Source: Ignavibacterium sp037440165
GTDB lineage: Bacteria > Bacteroidota > Ignavibacteria > Ignavibacteriales > Ignavibacteriaceae
Direction: 5' to 3'
DNA: 64,000 nt
Assembly (NCBI RefSeq): GCF_037440165.1
Contig: NZ_JBBIUQ010000008.1
Coordinates: forward strand, 42,820-106,819
Shown: one piece after another, positions 17,212 through 27,048 of the stretch
Position numbering within the stretch: position 1 is the first letter of the stretch
Layout of the letters: every line of letters begins with the position of its first letter
Program-made: the position numbers and the translations under genes
Notes under the pieces: model-generated
Database searches by the model: none
Told to the model about the DNA's origin: nothing
The model's input: only the letters and a program-made list of their open reading frames with translations

Positions 17212-17721
17212 TTATTTATATTTTCTAAGGAATTCGATTCTATCTTTCAACTGACTAACTGGGGTCAGAAGTTTATCTTTTCCATAAATAGCATCTTCTC
17301 GATTAGTGAAAGCAAGCTCATAATCTTTACTCATAACAATTGCTTCTTCGGGACAGACTTCTTCACATAATCCGCAGAATATACATCTGAGCATATTTAT
17401 TTCGAACTTCTCGGGATATCTCTCTTTCTCTCTTTGAGTTTCAGCAGCCTGAACTTCAATAGCTAATGCCGGGCATACTCTCGAACACAATCCGCAAGCA
17501 ACACATCTTTCTTCACCAGTTTCTTCCAAGACTAATACTGGCCGCCCTCTATACGACGGAGGTGGAATAAACTTTTCTTCAGGATATTCCATTGTGAACT
17601 TTGGTCTGACCATATTCTTAAATGTGAGGGCAAGACCTTTAGCAATTTCCGGAATATAAATTTTTTGCCATAAGGTTAAATCTTTTTTACGTTTCTTTAA
17701 TGTATTGGAGGTCTGAGCCAT
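17212..17721 (-). CDS. nuoI: NADH-quinone oxidoreductase subunit I
   Basis: NuoI carries the two [4Fe-4S] clusters that link the peripheral arm of complex I to the quinone site. The 169-residue protein has two Cys motifs, CVACGLCSRVCP and CIFCGLCEEVCP. It follows nuoH by 20 bases. Only G, H and I are together here; the remaining nuo subunits are not in the window. Confidence 0.95.
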   Translation of the reverse strand: MAQTSNTLKKRKKDLTLWQKIYIPEIAKGLALTFKNMVRPKFTMEYPEEKFIPPPSYRGRPVLVLEETGEERCVACGLCSRVCPALAIEVQAAETQREKERYPEKFEINMLRCIFCGLCEEVCPEEAIVMSKDYELAFTNREDAIYGKDKLLTPVSQLKDRIEFLRKYK

Positions 17722-17741
17722 CTTTACTCCGTTAAATTCAT

Positions 17742-18767
17742 TTAATTAAAAATCATAATTATTGCAGCAACCCAAATGATGTTTATTAGCGAAAGCGGAA
17801 ACATAACTTTCCAGCCAAGGTTCATCAATTGATCATATCTGAAACGAGGAATACTCCATCTTACCCAAATGAAAAAGAAAAGCATTGCACCCATCTTAAC
17901 AAAGAATGAAGCTATTTGCGCAACGGTTAACCAGACACCTGATAAACCAAGACTTTGTTCGAAAGGTAAATGCCATCCACCAAGATATAATGTTACAATC
18001 ATCGCTGATGCTATAATCATATTTGCATATTCAGCCAGAAAGAATCCAGCAAACTTCATTGAACTATATTCAGTATGAAAACCACCAACAAGTTCAGGTT
18101 CAGCTTCAGGTAAATCAAATGGCAAGCGATTGGTTTCTGCAAAAGCTGAAACAACAAAAGTTATAAAACCGATCGGCTGAATAATAGCATTCCATAAATG
18201 TGCCTGAGAATTTACTATATCAATCGGTCTTAAAGATTCCGATAATAGAAGGACACCACCAATTGAGAAACCCATTGAAATTTCATAAGAAATCATTTGA
18301 GCTGATGACCTGATTCCACCGAGAAGTGAATATTTACTTCCTGAAGACCATCCAGCAAATGTTATTGCATAAACACCAAGTGAGGTTAATGCTAGAACAT
18401 ACAAAACTCCCATATTAACATCAGCTACAACAAGCGAAATATTATAACCAAAGATATTCACATCAGGTCCAATTGGTATAACTGCATATGTAGTAAATGC
18501 AACGAACAGAGCAATCATCGGGGCAATAGCGTGCACAATTCTGTTAGCTTTTTCAGGAACAATATCTTCTTTGAGTAATAATTTAAATACATCTGCAAAA
18601 GGTTGTAGTATTCCCTGCCAACCTACTCTGTTTGGACCAATTCTGTTTTGAGCCCAAGCTGCAATCTTGCGTTCGAAATAAACAAGGTATGCAACTGTAA
18701 TTAAAGTGATACCTAATACCAGAACAATTTTTATAAGAGAAATAATTAAAATTTCGGTAATACTCAT
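17742..18767 (-). CDS. nuoH: NADH-quinone oxidoreductase subunit H
   Basis: NuoH is the membrane subunit forming the quinone chamber at the junction of complex I. The 341 residues form about eight to nine membrane helices, with the conserved AQNRIGPNRVGWQGILQPFA loop and the acidic FDLPEAEPELVGGFHTEYS segment that joins the quinone and proton pathways. It lies 15 bases after nuoG and 20 before nuoI. Confidence 0.97.
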   Translation of the reverse strand: MSITEILIISLIKIVLVLGITLITVAYLVYFERKIAAWAQNRIGPNRVGWQGILQPFADVFKLLLKEDIVPEKANRIVHAIAPMIALFVAFTTYAVIPIGPDVNIFGYNISLVVADVNMGVLYVLALTSLGVYAITFAGWSSGSKYSLLGGIRSSAQMISYEISMGFSIGGVLLLSESLRPIDIVNSQAHLWNAIIQPIGFITFVVSAFAETNRLPFDLPEAEPELVGGFHTEYSSMKFAGFFLAEYANMIIASAMIVTLYLGGWHLPFEQSLGLSGVWLTVAQIASFFVKMGAMLFFFIWVRWSIPRFRYDQLMNLGWKVMFPLSLINIIWVAAIIMIFN

Positions 18768-18782
18768 TTCAAACTCCGCAAT

Positions 18783-20459
18783 TTAAACTACATTTACTTT
18801 TTCAATTTTCAATTGAGTTCCAAGATCTCCAATTACATCATAATCAAGTCCATTAAATTCAAGAAGTGATGAGGACATCTCATTAAATACATCTTCAGCC
18901 ATTTGATATTTCATCTTGTATCCTAAAACATTAGCTAATGATGATAAAATCTTCCAGGTTGATCTCGCATCAAAGTGTTTACCCTGAGCCCAGCGATCGA
19001 ATTTTGTCCCGAATTTATCCAGTCTTGAAAGTGCCATGCCTTCCAAAGCTCTGTCTATTTCAACTGTAGCCACTGCAGGTCTTATTCGCTGCATTCTTCC
19101 CTGAAAGTTTACAAATGTTCCATTCTTTTCAGCGTAAGTTGCTGCAGGAAAAACTATATCAGCAAAGTTTGTTGATTGATTAAAGTTAGTTGCATTAACT
19201 ATAAAGACTTCAAGTTTTGCTAAATAGTTTTCTAATTCGGGATCAACTGATAAAATATCATCTTCAATCAAATACAGAGCTTTAATTTTTCCAGCTTTAA
19301 TTGATTTGATTATTCCATCGATGTTTAATCCATTTTTCTGTGGTTTTACTCCTACTAATTCAGCTCCTAAAGAATTTGGTGTGATGTCTTCTCTTCTTAA
19401 AATTTCATCAGCAAAACTATAATCAGTGTGACGAATAAAATCAATATTATTTGTTCCTAAAACACTTCGTGCAAACTTGGAAACAATAAAATTATCTTCG
19501 CAGGTTGCATAAGGTGATCCGATTACTGCAATCTGATCTTTACTTATTGATTTTAGTCTTGATGCTGCTTCAGCGAATGCTTCATCCCATCCAACTCTTA
19601 CAAGCCTTCCTTCTTTTCTGATGTGAGGTGAATCTACTCTAGTTTGTGAGTTAACAAATTTGAAAGTGTTTAATCTTCCGTGATCACACATCCAGTAACT
19701 GTTAACATCTTCATTGTGTCGTGGAGTTAATCTTAAAATTTCGTTGTTACGAACCCACATTTCGATATTGCAGCCACGAGCACATCCAATGCAAACAGAG
19801 TTTGTATGAGACATATCCCAAACTCTTGCTTTAAATCTGAAATCAGCATTGGTTAAAGCGCCAACAGGACAAATATCAACAACATTCATAGAATATGGAT
19901 TGTCAAGTTCTTCACCGGGGAAGGTAGTGATAGTAACTCTATCACCTCGTTTGATGAATGTTAATTCGGAGTCTTTAGCAATCTCATCACAAAAGCGAAT
20001 ACATCTTGAACAGGAAATACATCTTTCAGCATCGAACATTACGCGTGGACCAATTTTAACTCTTTTGTCTTTGTGAACTTTATCTTCAACAAACCTGCTT
20101 TCTCCGATGCTATGCTGATATGCATAATCCTGAAGTTTACATTCACCTGCTTCATCACAAATTGGACAATCAAGCGGATGATTGATTAATAAAAACTCCA
20201 TCACAGCATTTCGGGCAGCTATTGCTTTTGATGATTCAGTATGAACAACCATTCCATCAGAAGCAACAGTTGCACAAGCAATAACTAGTTTCGGCATTTT
20301 TTCAACTTCAACTAAACACATACGACAGTTGCCGGACACTGATAATTTAGGATGCCAGCAGAAATGCGGAATTTCTATTCCATTATCTTTTGCGGCTTCG
20401 ATTATAGTTTGACCTTGTTTGAATTCTATTTCTTTTCCATCAATAATTATTTTGGGCAT
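18783..20459 (-). CDS. nuoG: NADH-quinone oxidoreductase subunit G, short form
   Basis: NuoG is the iron-sulfur electron wire of complex I. The 558 residues begin with a [2Fe-2S] ferredoxin domain (HFCWHPKLSVSGNCRMCLVE), then the His-Cys3 motif (HPLDCPICDEAGECKLQ), a two-cluster ferredoxin part (CISCSRCIRFCD), and the extra cluster motif CIGCARGCN...CDHGR of the molybdopterin-like domain. The molybdopterin-like domain is shortened, which is why the protein is smaller than the 700-900-residue forms. It follows the M16 peptidase gene by 14 bases. Confidence 0.94.
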   Translation of the reverse strand: MPKIIIDGKEIEFKQGQTIIEAAKDNGIEIPHFCWHPKLSVSGNCRMCLVEVEKMPKLVIACATVASDGMVVHTESSKAIAARNAVMEFLLINHPLDCPICDEAGECKLQDYAYQHSIGESRFVEDKVHKDKRVKIGPRVMFDAERCISCSRCIRFCDEIAKDSELTFIKRGDRVTITTFPGEELDNPYSMNVVDICPVGALTNADFRFKARVWDMSHTNSVCIGCARGCNIEMWVRNNEILRLTPRHNEDVNSYWMCDHGRLNTFKFVNSQTRVDSPHIRKEGRLVRVGWDEAFAEAASRLKSISKDQIAVIGSPYATCEDNFIVSKFARSVLGTNNIDFIRHTDYSFADEILRREDITPNSLGAELVGVKPQKNGLNIDGIIKSIKAGKIKALYLIEDDILSVDPELENYLAKLEVFIVNATNFNQSTNFADIVFPAATYAEKNGTFVNFQGRMQRIRPAVATVEIDRALEGMALSRLDKFGTKFDRWAQGKHFDARSTWKILSSLANVLGYKMKYQMAEDVFNEMSSSLLEFNGLDYDVIGDLGTQLKIEKVNVV

Positions 20460-20473
20460 ATTTTACTCTTTAA

Positions 20474-21739
20474 TTATGCTGCTTTGTTAATTGATTTATT
20501 TTTTGAACCTAAAGTTATGGTAATTAATTCTTTTTCATTCAGAACTTCATTAGCTATCTGAATAATATCATCTTTAGTAACAGATTCAATTTTCTGAATT
20601 GATTCTTCAACTGTTAAAACTTTTCCATAATGAAGTATTGAATTAGCTAATCTTATCATTCTGTTTGTTGTATTTTCAAGACTGAGAATAGTATTCCCCT
20701 TTAAATATTCTTTAACTCTTTTAATCTCTTTATCCTTGAGCTTTCCATCAATGATATTTCTAAATTCTCTGAAGATAATAGTGTAAACTTTCTGCCAATG
20801 TTTTTCACTTGTTGAATAATAAACTCCAAATGCAGAAACATCTTTATAAGAATTTAAGAAAGAATTTATCTGATAAGTTATTCCAAGTTTTTCTCTGACT
20901 GCCTGAAATAATCTTGAACTGCTTCCTTCTCCAAGTAAAGTTGTAAGAACCTTTAGTGCTGTTCTGCGTTCATCATTAAATCCAAAAGAGGATTTACCAA
21001 TTATTGTGTGAATCTGATTGGTATCTTTTTCTACGAAATAGTCTTCAGCAAAATTTTTAACATAAGATTTTCTTTTTTGGTTCGAATTTCCCGGTTTTAA
21101 CGCAAGAGATTTTTGTGCAAGTTCTACAATTTTTTCGTGAGCAATGCAGCCTGAGGAAGCAATTAAAAGATTTTCGGCTCTGTAAAATTTTTTATGAAAC
21201 TGATGAAGCAATGTTGAATTGAATGAGAGAATATTTTTCTCAGTTCCGATGATTGGATAGCTTAGAGAATTTCCTGCGAAAATTTTTTCCTCAAACTTGT
21301 CAAAGATTAGTTCTTCAGGGTTGTCTTCAATATCTCTGAGTTCATCAATCACGACACCTGCTTCTTTTTTAATGTGTAAATCTTTGAACAGCGGATTTTG
21401 AATAAGGTCACTCAACACATCGAAATATATATTGAAATTGTTTTCAAGTCCACGAACATAAACACAAGTTTCTTCTTTAGAAGTAAAGGCATTAAGGTAT
21501 CCGCCGCAGGATTCTATAGCGTCAGAAATTTGTTTTGCAGTTCTGTTTTTAGTTCCCTTAAAAATCATATGTTCGATGAAATGAGTAATTCCGTTATTAC
21601 GGGAATTTTCATCTCTCGAACCAACATTTATCCAGAATCCAAGTGAAAAAGACTTGAAATGTGGGATGTATTCAGAAATTATTTTAAGTCCACCTGGTAG
21701 AACTGTTATTTTATAATTATTCAAAATTTCTATCTGCAA
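20474..21739 (-). CDS. M16 family zinc peptidase
   Basis: This is a processing-peptidase-type zinc protease (PqqL/YmxG/mitochondrial MPP-like). The inverted zinc motif HFIEH lies near residue 56, and the distal Glu is in VVIDELRDIEDNPEE about 75 residues later, so the catalytic set is complete. The 421-residue length matches one-unit bacterial M16B proteins. The start is TTG (complement of 21737-21739) without an obvious SD, so the exact N-terminus is uncertain; (M)QIEILNNYKITVLPGGLKII matches the usual beginning. It heads the run M16-nuoG-nuoH-nuoI-comM. Confidence 0.88.
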   Translation of the reverse strand: MQIEILNNYKITVLPGGLKIISEYIPHFKSFSLGFWINVGSRDENSRNNGITHFIEHMIFKGTKNRTAKQISDAIESCGGYLNAFTSKEETCVYVRGLENNFNIYFDVLSDLIQNPLFKDLHIKKEAGVVIDELRDIEDNPEELIFDKFEEKIFAGNSLSYPIIGTEKNILSFNSTLLHQFHKKFYRAENLLIASSGCIAHEKIVELAQKSLALKPGNSNQKRKSYVKNFAEDYFVEKDTNQIHTIIGKSSFGFNDERRTALKVLTTLLGEGSSSRLFQAVREKLGITYQINSFLNSYKDVSAFGVYYSTSEKHWQKVYTIIFREFRNIIDGKLKDKEIKRVKEYLKGNTILSLENTTNRMIRLANSILHYGKVLTVEESIQKIESVTKDDIIQIANEVLNEKELITITLGSKNKSINKAA

Positions 21740-21869
21740 AATGCTTATTAAATCGGTTTCAAATATAGATAAAGGGCTTCAGCCAATCAAGGTAAGCTGA
21801 TCTGAGTGTTAGGAAAATGAGATTAAATTTTTTATCAGATAAATGAAAACTCGCTTTTGAAAATATTCA

Positions 21870-23090
21870 TCATACTTCGACAAGATGAGAATATTTTTCC
21901 AAATATTTCTGATAAAAATCTTTTATTGCTTTGTAAGCTTTCTCAAGAATTTTTTCATTTGGCAAAAATACTACTCTGAAATGTTGAGTACCGGGAACCT
22001 GACCAAATCCACTACCAGGAACAACTACAACTCCAGTTTCTTTAATCAATTCTGCAACAAAGTTTGAATCGGGTTGTTTCATATGTAAACGCGGGAAAGC
22101 ATAGAATGCTCCTTCGGGTTTAACGCAGGAAATTCCCGGAATCGAATTTAACATTTCAACAGTAAGATCACGACGACGAGTCAATTTTTCCATTGCAATA
22201 ACGAGATGTTCCTGACTTCCTTCAAGTGATGGTTTGATTCCATATTGTTCAGGATGATTAGCTGAAAGTCTCGCACGCAAAATTTTATTAATTGCTTCAA
22301 TGTAATCGGAAAGAACTTCTTTCCTTCCACTAACAATTCCCCAACCAATTCTGAAACCGGGAACCATATAATTTTTTGAAAGTCCGCCGAAAGTAATACA
22401 CGAAACATCTTTGTTTAATGAAGCAATTGAAATGTGTTTCTTTCCATCAAACAAAAGCTTGTCGTAGATTTCATCAGCAAAGATTACCAGATTATGCTCA
22501 AGAGCAAGATCAACTATTTGTCTTAAATTTTCCTCAGTGTATAATGAACCAGTCGGATTATTCGGATTGATTAAAATTATTGCGCGGGTTTTATCATTTA
22601 TTTTGGATTTAATATCATCAATATCCGGAAGCCATCCATTTTCCTCATTCAGATAATATGGATTTTCCATCATTTGCAGTTTGCTTGCAATTGCAGTATA
22701 AAGTGGATAACCAGGTGTAGGAGTAAGAACATTTTCACCATCATTAACTAAAGCCGTAAGGCAAATATCAATTGCTTCGCTGGCGCCTGTAGTTACAAAA
22801 ATATCGTGAACATTTGTAATTCCTTTTCGTTCAGCTTCTCGTTCAATTGCATCAACAGCATCTTTGATTCCCGACGAAGGAGAATAACCATTTTTATTTT
22901 CAAGCATTGCTTTGTAAGTAGCATCAACAAGATGTTTTGGTGGTTCAAAGTCGAATAAATTTGGATCACCAATGTTGAGATACAACATTTCTTTTCCGGT
23001 TTTTGCAACCTGATTAGCCAGCACAACAATATCGCGAACGGCATAAGTTATATTATTTGTTCTGATGGCGGGTGTTATTTTTTGAATCAT
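21870..23090 (-). CDS. PLP-dependent class I/II aminotransferase, AlaA-like
   Basis: The 406-residue protein is a fold-type I aminotransferase. NPNNPTGSLYTEENLRQIV, the Asp of IFADEIYDKLLF and the Schiff-base lysine in GGLSKNYMVPGFRIGWG are all present, as is the C-terminal FRVVFLP arginine that binds the substrate carboxylate. The pattern is closest to AlaA-type glutamate-pyruvate or aspartate aminotransferases; substrate cannot be fixed from sequence alone. It is monocistronic, with a 198-base AT-rich upstream gap containing a 13-bp palindrome. Confidence 0.88.
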   Translation of the reverse strand: MIQKITPAIRTNNITYAVRDIVVLANQVAKTGKEMLYLNIGDPNLFDFEPPKHLVDATYKAMLENKNGYSPSSGIKDAVDAIEREAERKGITNVHDIFVTTGASEAIDICLTALVNDGENVLTPTPGYPLYTAIASKLQMMENPYYLNEENGWLPDIDDIKSKINDKTRAIILINPNNPTGSLYTEENLRQIVDLALEHNLVIFADEIYDKLLFDGKKHISIASLNKDVSCITFGGLSKNYMVPGFRIGWGIVSGRKEVLSDYIEAINKILRARLSANHPEQYGIKPSLEGSQEHLVIAMEKLTRRRDLTVEMLNSIPGISCVKPEGAFYAFPRLHMKQPDSNFVAELIKETGVVVVPGSGFGQVPGTQHFRVVFLPNEKILEKAYKAIKDFYQKYLEKYSHLVEV

Positions 23091-23154
23091 CTTCAGCTCC
23101 GGAAAAATGTTTGATACTCAGAACAAAAATAATAAAATTATCTCTGATAAGATG

Positions 23155-23167
23155 TGATAATTTATCA
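23155..23167. repeat. 13-bp perfect palindrome upstream of the aminotransferase gene
   Basis: TGATAATTTATCA at 23155-23167 is a perfect odd palindrome about 65 bases upstream of the aminotransferase start, in AT-rich DNA. It could be an operator, but chance is possible at this base composition. Confidence 0.35.
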
Positions 23168-23288
23168 AATACTATCTTAAGTTAAATCAATGATAAGTTG
23201 ATATCTAACAATTAACAAAATAATAATTGTTACACTCTTTGAGTAAATAATAAATTGATCAGAGATTAATACTTATTCTTTTTTCAAG

Positions 23289-24380
23289 TTACTCTTTCAA
23301 CTCATAAGTATATCTGATTTCATAAACAGGTTCGTTAAGCAAGTTTATTCCTGTAACAGTTTTAACTCTTTTATCTGAGTCATAATTAAATAATAATTTC
23401 TGAACCTGTTTTCCTTCACTGTCAAATTCAATTTCCTGAGTCTTTAAGTCCAAGTCATTATAAGCGTAGTTTTTCTTTTTAATCAATTGATTGTCTAGTT
23501 CGTATGATGCTTCTTCAGTTAATCGATTGTTCAAGTCGTAGTTAAATGTTTGCTTTGCAACTACTTCACCATCGGAATCATATTCAGAAATTTCTGAAAG
23601 ATTGTTCATTGCATTTAGTTTATAAACTTTCTTTTTAATGATGTTTCCTTCCGCATCGTACAAAATTTCTTCTGATGGTTTGCCATTATCGTAATAATTT
23701 ATAACCACTTTCTCTTCGAGTTCACCATCAGGATTATATTTTGATTTAGAATTGAGCAAGGAGCCTTTGTATGAAAAAATATATTTTGCCTCCGGTTCGC
23801 CTGAGGAATTGTAAAGTGTTTCTTCAGTTAAAAGATCATCCTTGTATTTATAAGTAATCTTATTTTCCAATTCACCTTCAGAATCAAATACGGAAACTTC
23901 TGATAATTTATTTCCTTCATACTTGTAGATTTCTTTTTTCTCAATTTCGCCATCGGAGTTGTAAAGAATGTATTCTATTTTATTTCCATTCAGATCGTAA
24001 GAATATTTTTCCTTTTTCTCAATCACTCCGTCAGAATCATAGTTAACTAATTGTGTAACATTCCCATTATCATCATAAAAAGTTTCTGAAATTTTCCTTC
24101 CATCTTCTTGAGGAGATCCAAATTTGTATTGATGGTGTGTTTGAATAAGACTTCCTACTTTTTTTGTCTTGGCTTTGATTGTGTTGGTCTGCTCAGATTT
24201 ATTTTCAGTTTCTTTCTCTTCGATATTTTGTTTTGTTTCGGTTTGTTCTTTTTTATTTGCATCCTTAGTTACCTCTTTAACTGTTTTTTTCTTTTTCTTT
24301 TCCTGAGCAATAGTATCGCTTGTTTGATAAGCGAAAAAAGATGCAATAAGAATTATCACAAATAAAAATTTTGATTTCAT
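23289..24380 (-). CDS. Secreted repeat protein (MORN/YwqK- or YD-like repeats)
   Basis: The function is unknown. A signal peptide (MKSKFLFVIILIASFFAYQT) precedes a highly charged Lys/Glu/Thr linker (residues about 26-75). From about residue 78 to the end, roughly twelve degenerate repeats of about 22 residues follow the pattern Y-x-x-D/N-G-x-x-x-x-K-x-x-Y, for example YNSDGEIEKKEIYKYEG and YDAEGNIIKKKVYKLN. This resembles MORN/YwqK-type or RHS/YD-type beta-hairpin repeats of surface proteins. No C-terminal sorting tail is present, so it is probably periplasmic. Confidence 0.7.
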   Translation of the reverse strand: MKSKFLFVIILIASFFAYQTSDTIAQEKKKKKTVKEVTKDANKKEQTETKQNIEEKETENKSEQTNTIKAKTKKVGSLIQTHHQYKFGSPQEDGRKISETFYDDNGNVTQLVNYDSDGVIEKKEKYSYDLNGNKIEYILYNSDGEIEKKEIYKYEGNKLSEVSVFDSEGELENKITYKYKDDLLTEETLYNSSGEPEAKYIFSYKGSLLNSKSKYNPDGELEEKVVINYYDNGKPSEEILYDAEGNIIKKKVYKLNAMNNLSEISEYDSDGEVVAKQTFNYDLNNRLTEEASYELDNQLIKKKNYAYNDLDLKTQEIEFDSEGKQVQKLLFNYDSDKRVKTVTGINLLNEPVYEIRYTYELKE

Positions 24381-24446
24381 AATTCCTCCTTCATTGGTTC
24401 CCGTGCTAAAGTTGATTTGATTTTCTGAACTAATTTAATAAATAGT

Positions 24447-24461
24447 CGGGAAATATTCCCG
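24447..24461 (-). terminator. Hairpin downstream of rlmB
   Basis: CGGGAA (24447-24452) and TTCCCG (24456-24461) form a 6-bp stem with a 3-base loop, 9 bases beyond the rlmB stop. The trailing sequence on the minus strand is AT-rich but not a pure T-run, so terminator strength is doubtful. Confidence 0.4.
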
Positions 24462-24469
24462 AATATTTT

Positions 24470-25243
24470 TTATATGCTTCTCTGTCTTAAAATTTCAAAA
24501 AGTAAAATTCCTGCAGCAACAGAAACATTCAACGATTGGATTTTCCCTTTCATCGGAATGTGGACAAGAAAATCGCATTTGTCTGCAGTTAGTTTTCTGA
24601 TTCCTTTTTCTTCGTTACCAACAACGAGTGCAACAGGAATTTTATAATCAATTTCTGTGTAAGGTTTTGAATTCCCAAGATAAGAACCAACTATCCAGAA
24701 ACCTTCCTTTTTTAATTCATCAATGGCTTGAGCAAGATTATTAACCTGACAAATTTTCACCAATTCACTTGCACCCGCAGAAGTTTTAGCAACTGTTTGA
24801 TTTATTGGTGCAGAATTATGTTTGGTTACAATTATTCCATCAACTCCGCTGCATTCAGCAGTTCTTAATATTGCACCAACATTCTGAGTATCCTGAATTG
24901 AATCCAGAATCAGAATGATAGGAAAAGTTTTTGAGATTTGATCTTGTGAAGAGATGATTTTGTGTTGTTTATCTTTTGAGAACTGAATGATTTCCTGAAG
25001 TGAATGAAATTTCTGAAATGATTTTATTGCTGCAACCCCTTGAGCATTTTTATCTTTTACAATCTGTCTGAATTTATCGGGTGAGATCTGATTTACTTTT
25101 ATTCCTCTTTTCTTTGCGGCCACACGTATTGCATCTATAATTCCACCTTCCTGTCCGAACTGAATATAAACCTGTAAAATTTGTTCATCACTGTTAAGAG
25201 ATTCTAATACAGGTTTTCTTCCAATTATAAGTTGCATATTCAA
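24470..25243 (-). CDS. rlmB: 23S rRNA 2'-O-methyltransferase, RlmB/SpoU family
   Basis: SpoU-type enzymes methylate ribose 2'-OH in rRNA or tRNA; RlmB modifies G2251 of 23S rRNA. The 257-residue protein has an N-terminal substrate-binding domain (GRKPVLESLNS) and a C-terminal SPOUT knot with LDSIQDTQNVGAILRTAECS, VVGNEEKGI and IPMKGKIQSLNVSVAAGILL. The domain order and length fit RlmB/TrmH group 3. The start overlaps the stop of the preceding gene by 4 bases. Confidence 0.9.
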   Translation of the reverse strand: MNMQLIIGRKPVLESLNSDEQILQVYIQFGQEGGIIDAIRVAAKKRGIKVNQISPDKFRQIVKDKNAQGVAAIKSFQKFHSLQEIIQFSKDKQHKIISSQDQISKTFPIILILDSIQDTQNVGAILRTAECSGVDGIIVTKHNSAPINQTVAKTSAGASELVKICQVNNLAQAIDELKKEGFWIVGSYLGNSKPYTEIDYKIPVALVVGNEEKGIRKLTADKCDFLVHIPMKGKIQSLNVSVAAGILLFEILRQRSI

Positions 25244-25761
25244 ACAAATTCACTTGAAAAAGTGAATAGCGATTTATCAACTTCAAAAGTGCAGAACTTT
25301 CCGTTATTTTTTTTCGACGGGAGAAATTCCTTTACTAACACAATCTCTTTTTTGTAAATGTTGAAGTTCAGGATTAATGAATTAATGCTTCCATCCTGTT
25401 TAAGGATATTTAATGTATATTCTCCAAACAAATCTTCAAAGTCAATTTCTGCTGTTGCTGGCTGAGCTTTAACCAGATAATTATTCTGTGTTTTAAGTCC
25501 GAGAATGCTTATATCAATTTCATTTTTTTCTTTTCTGAACTGAGTAGAAATTTTATAGTTGAGTGCAGAAAATATTTTTAGTGTCTGCAGTTGAAAACGA
25601 TATTTCTGTTTTTTGGAAACTGAATCGTAGAAGAAATAAATCTTGCAGTTAAAATCTATTTCTTCTTTTTTCTTTTTAGGAATTGCTTTTTTGAGTTTGT
25701 CAATGGACTTTTCCCTTGACTTGGGAATTTTCGGAACATCTTTTGGTTTTTTAAGAGCCAT
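25240..25761 (-). CDS. Hypothetical protein with Lys-rich N-terminus
   Basis: I do not recognise this 173-residue protein. The first 35 residues are very rich in Lys and Pro (KKPKDVPKIPKSREKSIDKL), likely disordered; the rest alternates hydrophobic strands such as YLVKAQPATAEIDFEDLFGE. No signal peptide or membrane helix is seen. It overlaps hisS by 11 bases and rlmB by 4, so it is translationally coupled between a tRNA synthetase and an rRNA methylase. A role in translation or RNA binding is a guess from context. Confidence 0.65.
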   Translation of the reverse strand: MALKKPKDVPKIPKSREKSIDKLKKAIPKKKKEEIDFNCKIYFFYDSVSKKQKYRFQLQTLKIFSALNYKISTQFRKEKNEIDISILGLKTQNNYLVKAQPATAEIDFEDLFGEYTLNILKQDGSINSLILNFNIYKKEIVLVKEFLPSKKNNGKFCTFEVDKSLFTFSSEFV

Positions 25762-27019
25762 AATTTTTAATTCTGTTTATCAGAAAATTAATGTCTTCTG
25801 ATTTTATTTTTTCCTGTTCACCCGTTGATAAATTTTTCAGAATCAGTGCTCCGTTTTTGTATTCATCACCACCAACAAACAGAACAAATCTTGCATTCAT
25901 TTTATTTGCTTCACGCATTTGTGCTTTCACACTTCTGGCAAGGTAATCGTAATCAACAATCAAATCATTTTTTCTCAAAGCTGAAGAAATTTCAGAAACT
26001 TTAATGAATAAGTCGTTATCAATTCTTACCAGATAAACATCGAGTGATGGTTCAGGAACATTAAGTACCTCTTCATTTTCACAGGCAAGCAGAATTCTCT
26101 CCATTCCCGCTGCAAAGCCAACGCTGTGGGTTGGTTTGCCTCCAAGTTCTTCAACAAGTAAATCATATCTGCCGCCGCCACAAAGAGAACTTTGTGAACC
26201 AACTTTTCCGCTTATTATTTCGAATGTTGTTTTTGTGTAGTAATCTAATCCGCGAACTAACTTTGGATCAACTTCAAAAGGAATGTTAAGATTGGTTAAA
26301 TAGTTTTTAACAATTTCGAAATCATTTTTACTTTCATTATCAAGGTAGTCTATCAGTAACGGAGCTTTATTCATAATTTGCTGATCTTGCTCGGCTTTGC
26401 TATCGAAGATTCTTAAAATATTTTTTTCAAATCGAATCTGGCTTTCAGCAGTAAGTTTATCTTTTGTATCACTGAGATATTTTCTCAATTCATTTTTATA
26501 AACTTCTCTTGAATTTGGAGTGCCAAGAGAATTGATTTTTACAGTAAGATCATTTAATCCAAGTCGATTCAGAATTTCATAAGCCATTTCAATCATCTCA
26601 GCATCGAGCAACGGAGAACTGCTTCCTAAAGCTTCTGCACCAAATTGATGAAACTGGCGAAGTCTGCCTGCCTGCGGTCTTTCCTGCCGAAACATAGGAG
26701 AAATATAGAATACTTTTGTAAGCGGCTGCTTTTCTCCCAGCGAATGCTCAATAAAAGCGCGGACAACTCCGGCAGTCATTTCCGGTTTAAGCGTAACTGA
26801 GGTGTCGCTTCTATCTTTGAAGGTGTACATTTCTTTGCTGACTATGTCAGTTTCTTCACCAATACCTCGCGCAAACAATGCTGTCTCTTCAAATACAGGT
26901 GTGCGGATTTCTTTGTAATTATAATTTTGAAATACTTTTCTTACAAGATTTTCGAGGTGATACCATTTTCTTATATCAGACGGCAGGATATCTTTTGTGC
27001 CGGTTATTGCTTTAATCAT
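25751..27019 (-). CDS. hisS: Histidine--tRNA ligase
   Basis: HisRS charges tRNA-His. The 422 residues show class II motif 2 (FRQERPQAGRLRQFHQFGAE), the His-specific motif VRGLDYYTKTTFEI, and motif 3 (GGGRYDLLVEELGG...GFAAGMERILL). A C-terminal anticodon-binding domain follows (VYLVRIDN...VDYDYLARSVKAQMREANK). Length and domain order are normal. It is followed by an overlapping small gene and rlmB. Confidence 0.97.
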   Translation of the reverse strand: MIKAITGTKDILPSDIRKWYHLENLVRKVFQNYNYKEIRTPVFEETALFARGIGEETDIVSKEMYTFKDRSDTSVTLKPEMTAGVVRAFIEHSLGEKQPLTKVFYISPMFRQERPQAGRLRQFHQFGAEALGSSSPLLDAEMIEMAYEILNRLGLNDLTVKINSLGTPNSREVYKNELRKYLSDTKDKLTAESQIRFEKNILRIFDSKAEQDQQIMNKAPLLIDYLDNESKNDFEIVKNYLTNLNIPFEVDPKLVRGLDYYTKTTFEIISGKVGSQSSLCGGGRYDLLVEELGGKPTHSVGFAAGMERILLACENEEVLNVPEPSLDVYLVRIDNDLFIKVSEISSALRKNDLIVDYDYLARSVKAQMREANKMNARFVLFVGGDEYKNGALILKNLSTGEQEKIKSEDINFLINRIKNYGS

Positions 27020-27048
27020 AAAAAAATCATTTGAGGTTTAAGTTGAGA

